The translations under genes and the position numbers were made by a program. A DNA stretch of 64,000 nucleotides from Novosphingobium sp. (GTDB lineage Bacteria > Pseudomonadota > Alphaproteobacteria > Sphingomonadales > Sphingomonadaceae). The notes under the pieces are model-generated. The model ran no database searches and had not been told where the DNA came from. It was given only the letters and a program-made list of their open reading frames with translations. The stretch spans positions 186,001 to 250,000 of the forward strand of contig NZ_JAUYRV010000046.1 in assembly GCF_030696665.1 (NCBI RefSeq), read 5' to 3'. Positions 44,277-52,111 of the stretch are shown one piece after another (position 1 is the stretch's first letter; each line of letters begins with the position of its first letter).

Positions 44277-45476
44277 TCAGGAAAGGCGGTCGCGAAAGTC
44301 CTCGTACGTAAAGCCGCGAACCTTCTCCAATGCGTCGGTCTCACTGTCCCACAGCCAGATCGATGGCAAAGGCACGCCGTTGAACGTGGTGGTCTTGACC
44401 ATCGAATAGTGCGCCTGATCGAGGAACGCGAAGCGTGTGCCGGGTTCTGCGCCATGTGGCAGGCGGTAATCGCCGATCACGTCTCCGGCGAGACACGACG
44501 GCCCACCGAGACGCACCGGCGCGCCACCCTCGCCTGCATCCTCATACTCATCGATAGGCAGTTCACCCAACATGGCCGGGCGATAGGGCGCCTCGATCAC
44601 GTCCGGCATGTGGCACGTGGCCGAAATGTCGGTCACGGCCAACTGCATCCCGTTCCAGTGCGTATCGAGCACGGTGCCCACCAAAATGCCCGCATCAAGC
44701 GCCACAGCTTCACCCGGCTCCAGATAGATTTCACAGCCGGTGCGAGCCTTCACCTCACGCAGGAACGCCACCAGATCGTCGCGCTGATAATCGGAGCGGG
44801 TGATGTGGTGACCGCCGCCAAAGTTCAGCCATTTGAGCTGTCCGAAATACGGGGCGATGCGGGCTTCGAGCGCGTCCCATGTGCGCTGGAGCGGTTCGAA
44901 GTCCTGCTCGCACAGCGTGTGGAAGTGCAGCCCCGAAACGCCTTCGAGGTGTTCGGCGGTGAGTTGGTCCATCGGAAAGCCAAGGCGCGAATGCGGCGCA
45001 CAAGGATCATAGCGCGGCACTTCGCCCTCGGCATGGAGCGGGTTGATGCGCAGGCCGATATCGAACGCCTCACCCGCCGCCCGCGCCGCTACGATCTCTC
45101 CCGCAAAACGTGCATGCTGGCCGGGCGAATTGAAGATCACATGGCCGGACAGGCGCAGGATTTCGGCCATATCCTGCGCCTTGTAGGCGGCGCAATAGGT
45201 CGCGATTTCGCCGGAGTAATGCTCCCCCGCCAACTTTGCTTCCCACAGGCCGGAAGTGCAGACGCCGTCGAGATACTGCCCGACAATCGGCGCGACTTTC
45301 CACATCGAGAACGCCTTGAGCGCGGCCAGCACCTTGATCCCGGCACGGTCCCGCACATCGGCCAACACAGCCAGATTGGCGCGCAGCTTGGCGGCATCGA
45401 CGACAAAGGCCGGGCTATCCACCCGGCCCAAGTCAAACTGCGCAAACGCGCCCGGATCGCCGGCTCTGGTTTCCAT
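44277..45476 (-). CDS. nspC: Carboxynorspermidine/carboxyspermidine decarboxylase
   Basis: NspC decarboxylates carboxyspermidine (or carboxynorspermidine) to spermidine (or norspermidine). The 399-aa fold-type III PLP enzyme has the PLP lysine in VLAALKAFSMWKV. It also has FHTLCEQDFEPLQRTW, WLNFGGGHHITR and YLEPGEAVALDAG. The catalytic Cys lies in GGPSCLAGDVIGDY, and the C-terminus ends with HYSMVKTTTFNGVPLP. This is family-specific from end to end. It pairs with the dehydrogenase at 45591-46796 on the same strand, with a REP-like pair in the 114-bp gap. Confidence 0.96.
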   Translation of the reverse strand: METRAGDPGAFAQFDLGRVDSPAFVVDAAKLRANLAVLADVRDRAGIKVLAALKAFSMWKVAPIVGQYLDGVCTSGLWEAKLAGEHYSGEIATYCAAYKAQDMAEILRLSGHVIFNSPGQHARFAGEIVAARAAGEAFDIGLRINPLHAEGEVPRYDPCAPHSRLGFPMDQLTAEHLEGVSGLHFHTLCEQDFEPLQRTWDALEARIAPYFGQLKWLNFGGGHHITRSDYQRDDLVAFLREVKARTGCEIYLEPGEAVALDAGILVGTVLDTHWNGMQLAVTDISATCHMPDVIEAPYRPAMLGELPIDEYEDAGEGGAPVRLGGPSCLAGDVIGDYRLPHGAEPGTRFAFLDQAHYSMVKTTTFNGVPLPSIWLWDSETDALEKVRGFTYEDFRDRLS

Positions 45477-45500
45477 GCTCAGCCCTCAATCTAAAACAAT

Positions 45501-45578
45501 GCGCCCCCGCGAAGGCGGGGGCCTCGTGCCGTCAAGCACAGCGTTAAACGCCTGAGGTCCCCGCCTTCGCGGGGACGC
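45501..45578. repeat. Paired inverted REP-like elements, locus 2
   Basis: One unit at 45501-45525 centres on CCCCCGCGAAGGCGGGGGCC, and an inverted unit at 45551-45578 centres on GTCCCCGCCTTCGCGGGGAC. They are separated by 25 bases. They lie between nspC and the carboxynorspermidine dehydrogenase gene, the same arrangement as at 1610-1698 and 50811-50896. Confidence 0.85.
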
Positions 45579-45590
45579 ACCGGCATTGGA

Positions 45591-46796
45591 TCAAAACTCC
45601 AGCGGCCCCGCCAGTTCCTTCACCTGCCACGGCAACCCGTGCTGGTTCAGCATGTCCATGTAGGGATCGGGATTAAACTGTTCCATGTTGAACACGCCCT
45701 CGCCCGACCAGATGCCCTGCACCATCATTGCCGCACCGATCATAGCCGGAACGCCGGTGGTGTAGCTGACCGCCTGATTGCCGGTTTCGGCATAGGCGTC
45801 TTCATGATCGCAGATGTTGTAGATGTAGAAGGTCTTTTCCACCCCGTCCTTAAGGCCGGTGGCGATGTCGCCGATGTTGGTCTTGCCCTTGGTGGTTGCG
45901 CCGAGCGAAGCGGGTTCGGGCAACACGGCTTTCAGGAACTGCAGCGGGATGATTTCCTGCCCGTTGTACATTACCGGATCGATCCGCGTCATACCCACGT
46001 TCTGCAGCACGGTCAGGTGGGTGATATAGGCATCGCCGAAGGTCATCCAGAAACGAATGCGTTCGATCTCGGGCAAGTGATGCGCGAGGCTTTCGAGTTC
46101 CTCGTGATACATCAGGTACATGTTCTTCGGGCCGACCGCCTCGAAATCGAACTGCTGGCGGATGGTCAGCGCGGGCGTTTCGACCCATTCACCGTTCAGG
46201 TAATGGCGCGCAGGCGCGGTCACTTCGCGGATGTTGATTTCGGGGTTGAAGTTGGTGGCAAAGTGCTGCCCATGATCGCCGCCGTTGCAATCAAGGATGT
46301 CGAGCGTGCGGATCGTGTCGAGCTTGTGCTTGCGCAGCCACGTGGCGAACACGCTGGTCACGCCCGGATCGAAGCCAGACCCCAGCAGCGCCATCAGACC
46401 CGCTTCCTTGAACCGCTCCTGATAGGCCCACTGCCACGAATATTCGAACTCGGCCTTGTCGATCGGCTCGTAATTCGCGGTGTCCATGTAGTTGACGCCT
46501 ACGGCAAGGCAGGCATCCATGATGTTCAGATCCTGATAAGGCAACGCCAGATTGACGACGAGGACAGGCTTGACCTCATTGATCAGCGCGGTGGTGGCGG
46601 CAACGTCGTCAGCGTCGATCTGGTAGGTGTCGATGACAACGCCGGTGCGCTCCTTCACCGAAGCGGCGATGGCATCGCACTTGCTCTTGGTGCGGCTGGC
46701 CAGCGCAATGCCGGTGAAGATGTCCGAATTCATCGCCATCTTGTGGACCGCGACCGAGCCGACGCCGCCTGCGCCGATGACGAGAACTTTTGCCAT
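45591..46796 (-). CDS. Carboxynorspermidine/carboxyspermidine dehydrogenase (saccharopine dehydrogenase-like)
   Basis: This enzyme condenses aspartate semialdehyde with putrescine (or diaminopropane) and reduces the imine with NADPH to carboxyspermidine. At 401 aa it starts AKVLVIGAGGVGSVAVHKMA (Rossmann motif). It continues with VVNLALPYQDLNIMDACLAVGVNYMDTANYE, ALLGSGFDPGVTSVFATW and NPEINIREVTAPARHY, all typical of the family. I chose the ATG at 46796 because GGAGC lies six bases upstream, although the frame is open much further. With nspC and the ornithine decarboxylase it gives a complete route from ornithine to spermidine. Confidence 0.94.
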   Translation of the reverse strand: MAKVLVIGAGGVGSVAVHKMAMNSDIFTGIALASRTKSKCDAIAASVKERTGVVIDTYQIDADDVAATTALINEVKPVLVVNLALPYQDLNIMDACLAVGVNYMDTANYEPIDKAEFEYSWQWAYQERFKEAGLMALLGSGFDPGVTSVFATWLRKHKLDTIRTLDILDCNGGDHGQHFATNFNPEINIREVTAPARHYLNGEWVETPALTIRQQFDFEAVGPKNMYLMYHEELESLAHHLPEIERIRFWMTFGDAYITHLTVLQNVGMTRIDPVMYNGQEIIPLQFLKAVLPEPASLGATTKGKTNIGDIATGLKDGVEKTFYIYNICDHEDAYAETGNQAVSYTTGVPAMIGAAMMVQGIWSGEGVFNMEQFNPDPYMDMLNQHGLPWQVKELAGPLEF

Positions 46797-46874
46797 TATT
46801 GCTCCAATTGTCTTTGTGCGCCCCGCGCCAAGGTTGCGCAGGACAATCATGGGCAGGGCCTTTAGAGGAGTGGC

Positions 46875-47864
46875 ATGACAAACCCAAGTCCTTCTGTCGC
46901 TGACCGGCCCCCAACGCGCCACGGAGTCTTGCGCGCAGCAGCAAAAATGGCTGAACTGCTGCCGCAAACGCCTCTGCTGCCGCTGGAATTGCCCGATGGT
47001 GCGGTGATCTGGTGCAAGGCCGAGTCCCTGCAACCCGTAGGTGCATTCAAAATTCGCGGTGCCTGGCACCGGCTTACCGATCTGGACGAAGCAGATCGCG
47101 CCCTCGGTGTCGTTGCTGTGTCGAGCGGCAACCATGCACAAGGCGTCGCCTGGGCGGCACGCAGGCTTGGGATCGCAGCAAAAATCGTGATGCCCAACGA
47201 TGCCCCAGCGGTGAAACTCGCCTCAACCCGCGAACTGGGCGCTGAAGTCGTGCTGTATGACCGCCCCGGAGGCGAGGACCGCGACGAGGTGGCCTTGCGC
47301 CTCACTTACGAAAGCTGCGCAACGCTGGTCCATGCCTATGGCGACCCTTGGGTGATTGAGGGCCAGGGCAGCTGCGGCATAGAACTGCTGGCACAGATGC
47401 AATGCGACGCAGGTGGCCCGCCCACACGCGTGGTCACACCCTGCGGAGGCGGCGGTCTTGCCTCTGGCCTCGCGCTGGCGCTCCCTGATGCCGTGATTGT
47501 GCCGGTTGAGCCAGAAGGCTGGGACGACGTGGCACGCAGCCTTGCTTCGGGCACAATCCAGCGTGTTGCCGCGAACGCGCCGAAAACCGCCTGCGATGCC
47601 CTGCAAACACCCGCGACCTACCCGATCAACTTCGCTGTCATGACGTCGCGCGGATTGCAGGGAATCAGCGTGTCCGAAGCTGAGGTGCGCACAGCGCAGC
47701 GCTATGCCTTTTCAAAGCTGCGGCTGGTTGTGGAACCGGGTGGCGCGGCAGGGCTTGCTGCGATTCTCGCAGGCAAGGTTCCCACCGATGGCCGAACGGC
47801 CGTGATCCTGAGTGGCGGAAACGTCGACCCCGCCGCCTTTGCTGCCGTCATTTCAGAGGTTTGA
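46875..47864 (+). CDS. Threonine/serine dehydratase (PLP fold-type II)
   Basis: This 329-aa enzyme deaminates threonine or serine to 2-oxobutyrate or pyruvate. The PLP lysine lies in ESLQPVGAFKIRGAWHRL. The substrate loop SSGNHAQGVAWAA and the phosphate-binding loop TPCGGGGLASGLALAL follow. The C-terminal region ends VVEPGGAAGLAAILAG and VILSGGNVD. There is no ACT regulatory domain, so it is closer to catabolic or serine-racemase-like enzymes than to the biosynthetic IlvA. GGAG lies upstream of 46875. It is divergent from the dehydrogenase gene. Confidence 0.93.
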   Translation: MTNPSPSVADRPPTRHGVLRAAAKMAELLPQTPLLPLELPDGAVIWCKAESLQPVGAFKIRGAWHRLTDLDEADRALGVVAVSSGNHAQGVAWAARRLGIAAKIVMPNDAPAVKLASTRELGAEVVLYDRPGGEDRDEVALRLTYESCATLVHAYGDPWVIEGQGSCGIELLAQMQCDAGGPPTRVVTPCGGGGLASGLALALPDAVIVPVEPEGWDDVARSLASGTIQRVAANAPKTACDALQTPATYPINFAVMTSRGLQGISVSEAEVRTAQRYAFSKLRLVVEPGGAAGLAAILAGKVPTDGRTAVILSGGNVDPAAFAAVISEV

Positions 47865-47968
47865 GCGCGCGTCTTACAACTTGCGGTCAGGTTGGGCAAA
47901 ACTGCCACACAGTCGCAATGGTCACGTTCTAGTCGAACTCCCGAACACTTACCCCGGGGGTCACCAAA

Positions 47969-49186
47969 ATGCTGGAACGTGCCCGTTCCCATCCCATAAC
48001 GCGTTCGGTTGTGCGCCGCAGCTCCGGCATGGCCAATCGCATGCTCGATCACGCCTTTGCGCTGGCCTTTCGCGGCCTCGTCTACGCGCAGATCTGGGAA
48101 GATCCCGAAGTTGACATGAAGGCGCTGCAAATCCGGCCAGACAGCCGGATCATCGCAATTGCCAGCGGCGGCTGCAATGTCCTGTCCTATCTCACCGCTG
48201 ATCCAGAGGCGATCACCGCAGTAGACCTCAACACTGCGCACATCGCCCTCAACAAGCTTAAGCTGGCGTCCGCGCGCCATCTGCCCGATCACGCGCACTT
48301 CCGCCGCTTCTTTGCCGAGGCCGATAGTGCAGCCAACATCGCCGCCTATCGCGCGCACATCCTGCCACACCTTGACGAGACGACGCGCCGCTATTGGGAA
48401 GGGCGCGATCTTTCGGGTCGCCGCCGTATCAGCGGATTTTCGAGCAACATCTACAAGCGCGGGCTTCTGGGCAACTTCATCGGCGTCGCCCACCTCCTCG
48501 CACGCCTTTACAAGATCGATCTCTCCACGATCCTCTCCGCGCGCGATCTTGATGAGCAACGCCGCGTGTTCGAGCGGGAGATGGCCCCCGTGTTCGACAA
48601 GCGCTTCGTGCGCTGGCTGACAGACCAGCCCGCCTCGCTGTTCGGCCTCGGAATTCCGCCCGCCCAGTTCGACGCGCTGGCCGGCAACGAGCCGATGGCC
48701 GAAGTGCTGCGCCGCCGTCTGGCCAAGCTTGCCTGCGATTTCCCGGTCGAGGACAACTACTTTGCCTGGCAGGCCTTTGGACGTGGCTACGGCCGAGGCG
48801 ACCGCTGCCCTCTGCCGCCCTATCTGCAAGCTGCCAACTGGCAGGCCGTGCGCGACCGCGCCGACCGTGTCGAGGTGCGCCACGCCAACCTGACCGAACA
48901 CCTCACCGCCCAGCCCGACGCCTCGCTCGACCGTTACGTGCTGCTCGATGCGCAGGACTGGATGACGGACGACCAGCTCAACGCGCTGTGGACCCAGATC
49001 ACCCGCACTGCCCGCCCCGGCGCACGGGTGCTGTTCCGCACCGCCGCCGAACCCAGCCTGCTGCCGGGCCGCTTGGCCGACGCGCTGCTTTCGCGCTGGC
49101 ACTACCACGAAGCGCTGTCCGCCGAATGCACCGCGCAGGACCGGTCGTCGATCTACGGCGGCGTTCATCTCTACGAGCTTGCCTGA
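47969..49186 (+). CDS. btaA: S-adenosylmethionine:diacylglycerol 3-amino-3-carboxypropyltransferase
   Basis: BtaA moves the aminocarboxypropyl group of SAM onto diacylglycerol to give diacylglycerylhomoserine, the first step to the betaine lipid DGTS. The 405-aa protein (DUF3419) shows FRGLVYAQIWEDPEVDMKAL, the SAM-binding IIAIASGGCNVLSYL and AVDLNTAHIALNKLKL. LFGLGIPPAQFDAL and VLLDAQDWMTDDQLNALW also fit. btaB follows after one base. In other bacteria this pair is induced by phosphate starvation; I could not find a convincing Pho box upstream. Confidence 0.94.
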   Translation: MLERARSHPITRSVVRRSSGMANRMLDHAFALAFRGLVYAQIWEDPEVDMKALQIRPDSRIIAIASGGCNVLSYLTADPEAITAVDLNTAHIALNKLKLASARHLPDHAHFRRFFAEADSAANIAAYRAHILPHLDETTRRYWEGRDLSGRRRISGFSSNIYKRGLLGNFIGVAHLLARLYKIDLSTILSARDLDEQRRVFEREMAPVFDKRFVRWLTDQPASLFGLGIPPAQFDALAGNEPMAEVLRRRLAKLACDFPVEDNYFAWQAFGRGYGRGDRCPLPPYLQAANWQAVRDRADRVEVRHANLTEHLTAQPDASLDRYVLLDAQDWMTDDQLNALWTQITRTARPGARVLFRTAAEPSLLPGRLADALLSRWHYHEALSAECTAQDRSSIYGGVHLYELA

Positions 49187-49187
49187 T

Positions 49188-49832
49188 ATGGCAACCCTCG
49201 CCCCGCCCTCCCCGCATGGCGCGCTGATGGACGCGGTCTATCGCCGCCAGAAGCACATCTACGATGCCACGCGGAAGTTCTACCTGTTCGGGCGCGATGG
49301 CCTGATTGCGGGGCTTGAAGCCGCGCCCGGCATGAACGTGCTGGAAGTGGGCTGCGGCACCGGGCGTAACCTCGCTTGCATCGCCCGCACATGGCCCGGC
49401 GCACGCCTTCACGGCCTCGACATTTCGGACGAGATGCTCTCAGTTGCCCGCGGCCGCCTTGGCCCGGATTGCCAACTGGCGCGCGGGGACGCCACGGATT
49501 TCGATGCCACCGCCCTGTTCGGCAGGCCGACATTCGACCGCATCGTCATCTCCTACGCGCTGTCGATGATCCCCCAATGGCAACTCACGCTCGGTCACGC
49601 GGCCAGCCTGCTCGCACCCGGCGGCTCGCTGCACGTCGTAGACTTTGGCGATTTCAGCGGATTACCCGCGCCCTTGCGCGCGCTCATGCACCAATGGCTC
49701 GCCCGCTTCCACGTCACCCCACGGGAGGATTTGAGCGCAGTCACCGTGCGCATCGCCGCTGACCGAAACCTTGCCTTGCGCACCCTGCGCGGGCGCTATG
49801 GATATTTCAGGCGCATTTCCCTGCGCCGATAA
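49188..49832 (+). CDS. btaB: Diacylglycerylhomoserine N-methyltransferase
   Basis: This class I SAM-dependent methyltransferase is expected to add three methyl groups to diacylglycerylhomoserine, giving the phosphorus-free betaine lipid DGTS. In the 214-aa protein motif I is NVLEVGCGTGRNLACIA, motif II is LHGLDISDEML, and the substrate side carries FDRIVISYALSMIPQW. The N-terminus MDAVYRRQKHIYDATRKFYLFGRD is BtaB-like. The start lies one base after the btaA stop, so the assignment rests on motifs and strict linkage. Confidence 0.93.
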   Translation: MATLAPPSPHGALMDAVYRRQKHIYDATRKFYLFGRDGLIAGLEAAPGMNVLEVGCGTGRNLACIARTWPGARLHGLDISDEMLSVARGRLGPDCQLARGDATDFDATALFGRPTFDRIVISYALSMIPQWQLTLGHAASLLAPGGSLHVVDFGDFSGLPAPLRALMHQWLARFHVTPREDLSAVTVRIAADRNLALRTLRGRYGYFRRISLRR

Positions 49833-49895
49833 GTTGCATTTGACAATCTAACCTACTGCACGCAGTCTCCCGCAACATCTCGGGGGAGACAATTG

Positions 49896-50327
49896 ATGCA
49901 AGCGCAGATCCTGACGCCAGCCGCAATACTTGTGGTGTGGTCCATCATCATGCTCATCTGGATGGCCACCACGCGCCTTCCCGCGCTCAAGCAACTGGGC
50001 GGCCTCGGTCAGGCCAAGGCTGGCGGTCGCGGGCAGGATCTCGAAGGCGTGCTGCCCGATCAGATAAACTGGAAATCGCACAACTATGCCCACCTGATGG
50101 AGCAGCCGACGCTGTTCTACGCCACGGTCGTGATCCTTGCGATCCTTGGGCCAAGCGCGTTCGATGTCATGTTGGCTTGGGCCTACGTCGTGCTGCGCGT
50201 GCTGCATTCTATCTGGCAGGCCACGGTGAACCGCATTCCTGTGCGTTTCAGCCTGTTCCTGCTGTCGTCGCTGTGCCTTGCGGCGCTGGCCTTGCGCGCG
50301 CTGGGAGCGACGCTCAGCCACGGATAA
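49896..50327 (+). CDS. MAPEG-family membrane protein, copy 1
   Basis: This 143-aa protein has four predicted helices of the MAPEG type (membrane-associated eicosanoid and glutathione metabolism). Family features are an acidic/Asn loop (NWKSHNYAHLMEQPTLFYATVVIL) and YVVLRVLHSIWQATVN, which holds the R-x-x-H-S signature. Bacterial members may be glutathione transferase- or isoprenylcysteine-related, but none is well defined. GGGGGAG precedes the ATG at 49896. A second copy follows 21 bp later. Confidence 0.9.
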   Translation: MQAQILTPAAILVVWSIIMLIWMATTRLPALKQLGGLGQAKAGGRGQDLEGVLPDQINWKSHNYAHLMEQPTLFYATVVILAILGPSAFDVMLAWAYVVLRVLHSIWQATVNRIPVRFSLFLLSSLCLAALALRALGATLSHG

Positions 50328-50348
50328 TGACTTCAATCGAGGGGGAAA

Positions 50349-50789
50349 ATGCCAATGGAAAGCGCAAAAATTCTGCAGCCTGCTGTCGCACTGATGGCGT
50401 GGACGATGGTCATGTGGCTGTGGATGTACGCCACCCGCATCCCAGCGATGAGCGCTGCAAAGCTCGATCCGGACAGCCTCGCCAAAGACCCGACCAAGAC
50501 GCTCGACGATATTCTCCCCGCCGCAGTCCAGTGGAAAGCGCACAATTACAACCATCTGCACGAAGCGCCGACGCTGTTTTATGCGGTGTGCCTGGTGATT
50601 GCGCTTACCGGAAACGGCGGCGGCACCAGCGCAACGGTGGCGTGGGTCTACGTCGGCCTGCGTGTGGTACACTCAATCTTGCAGTCAACCGTGAACAAGG
50701 TGATGATCCGCTTCATCCTGTTCACGCTGTCGTCCATCACGCTGATGGCGCTGATCTATCACGCGGCGAAGATCGTTTTCCGCTTCTGA
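50349..50789 (+). CDS. MAPEG-family membrane protein, copy 2
   Basis: A 146-aa paralogue of the preceding gene with the same layout: QWKAHNYNHLHEAPTLFYAVCLVI corresponds to the first-copy loop, and YVGLRVVHSILQSTVNKV to the signature helix. The sequences align over nearly their full length with clear divergence, so this is an old tandem duplication. GAGGGGG lies just before the ATG; an internal ATG at 50355 is also possible. A REP-like pair follows before the next, convergent gene. Confidence 0.9.
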   Translation: MPMESAKILQPAVALMAWTMVMWLWMYATRIPAMSAAKLDPDSLAKDPTKTLDDILPAAVQWKAHNYNHLHEAPTLFYAVCLVIALTGNGGGTSATVAWVYVGLRVVHSILQSTVNKVMIRFILFTLSSITLMALIYHAAKIVFRF

Positions 50790-50810
50790 CCGCATCCAGC
50801 CACAAACCCT

Positions 50811-50896
50811 GCACCCCCGCGAAGGCGGGGGCCTCAGGCCTTTCAAGCTGACGCTGCGAAACAACACCGAGGCCCCCGCCTTCGCGGGGGCACACC
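50811..50896. repeat. Paired inverted REP-like elements, locus 3
   Basis: The best preserved pair in the window. The unit at 50811-50838 centres on CCCCCGCGAAGGCGGGGGCC followed by TCAGG, and its inverted partner at 50868-50896 centres on GGCCCCCGCCTTCGCGGGGG. The spacer is 29 bases. It lies between convergent genes and could double as a terminator. Confidence 0.88.
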
Positions 50897-50905
50897 AACC
50901 TATCG

Positions 50906-52111
50906 TCAATCGCGCAAGAACAAACTCGCCAGTTCCACATGCGTGGACCAGCGGAATTGCCCCACTGGCCGCAATTCGGCCAGACGATACCCGCCAGCAA
51001 TCAGCTTCACCGCATCACGCGCCCAACTGGCCGGATTGCAACTGATATAGACAACGCGAGGCACCTTGCTCAGCGCAATTTGATCGACCTGCTCCGTCGC
51101 GCCGGCACGCGGCGGATCAAGCAGGACGCCCGCAAAACGATCCAGTTCCTCCACCCGCAGCGGATTGCGAAACAGGTCACGGTGCAGCGAATGGACCGGC
51201 TTTCCGTTCATACGCGCCGCGCTCTGGCAGACGAGGAAAGGCTCACGCGCTGCCTCCACCGCCAGCACCTTGGTCGTCGGTCCAGCAAGCGCAAAGGTAA
51301 ACGTGCCCAGCCCTGAAAACAGATCCGCCACGGTCGCCGCGCCATCCAGCCATTCGCGCGCTGCGCTCACCAGCGTAGCTTCGCCATCTGCCGTTGCCTG
51401 CAGAAACGCACCCGGTGGCAACGATACCGGAACACCGCCCAGCGTTACGGTAACCGGCTCAGGCTCCCATACGCCTTCTGCGCCATAGCCGGAATCCATC
51501 GTCAACCGCGCCAGCCCAGTTTCGCGCGCAAAGTCCAGCAACGCCTCGGTCTTCGCCAATCCTTCAGCGGTAAGGCCCTTCAGCCCCATCGAAACGCCCT
51601 GATCGGTCATGGCAAGGTCGACATCGACCGCCAGTTTCTTGCTGCCCCACCCTTCCAGCAGAGTGCGCAACGGGGCGACCAGCGCAAACATCTCGGGCGT
51701 CAGGACATGGCATTCGCGCATGTCGATGATCTTGTGCGAACCTTGTTCGCGGAAACCGATCACCACGCGCTTGCCAATGGACTGTGCGTGCAGCGTTGCC
51801 CTTCTGCGGGACCGTGGCGGCGAAAGATGCGCGGGCGCGGCGTTCACATCCCACAATTTCTGACCCGTCGCCCCGCCAATCACGCGATCATAGACGTAAT
51901 CGCTCAACGCAGCTTCGGACAGATGCTGCAACTGGCAGCCACCACAAGCCGGGAAGTGCCGACATGCCGGATCAACATGGTTCGGCCCGCGAACCACCGT
52001 GCCATCGTCCTGCAAAACATCGCCCGGTGCAGCAAGCATGGCATACCTGCCGTCGGCAGTCGCGCCTTCCCCTTTGGCGGCAACGCGCACGATCAGGCCG
52101 GATTCAGTCAT
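50906..52111 (-). CDS. RumA/RlmD-type 23S rRNA (uracil-5-)-methyltransferase
   Basis: This SAM-dependent enzyme makes 5-methyluridine in rRNA or tRNA. The 401-aa protein has the iron-sulfur cluster motif in CRHFPACGGCQLQH, with a further Cys in MRECHVL. The SAM-binding motif is ATVADLFSGLGTFTFAL. The catalytic Cys lies in VVYISCNPASWARD, and DPPRAGA is typical. The N-terminal TRAM domain is short. Which uridine is modified cannot be told. Its start overlaps the stop of the upstream NAD(P)HX repair gene by four bases. Confidence 0.92.
   Translation of the reverse strand: MTESGLIVRVAAKGEGATADGRYAMLAAPGDVLQDDGTVVRGPNHVDPACRHFPACGGCQLQHLSEAALSDYVYDRVIGGATGQKLWDVNAAPAHLSPPRSRRRATLHAQSIGKRVVIGFREQGSHKIIDMRECHVLTPEMFALVAPLRTLLEGWGSKKLAVDVDLAMTDQGVSMGLKGLTAEGLAKTEALLDFARETGLARLTMDSGYGAEGVWEPEPVTVTLGGVPVSLPPGAFLQATADGEATLVSAAREWLDGAATVADLFSGLGTFTFALAGPTTKVLAVEAAREPFLVCQSAARMNGKPVHSLHRDLFRNPLRVEELDRFAGVLLDPPRAGATEQVDQIALSKVPRVVYISCNPASWARDAVKLIAGGYRLAELRPVGQFRWSTHVELASLFLRD

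Noticed and set aside
47865..47968. Possible Pho box upstream of btaA (CAGTCGCAATGGTCAC)
   Set aside because: The half-sites match poorly and their spacing is 9 rather than the 11 bases expected for PhoB tandem repeats.
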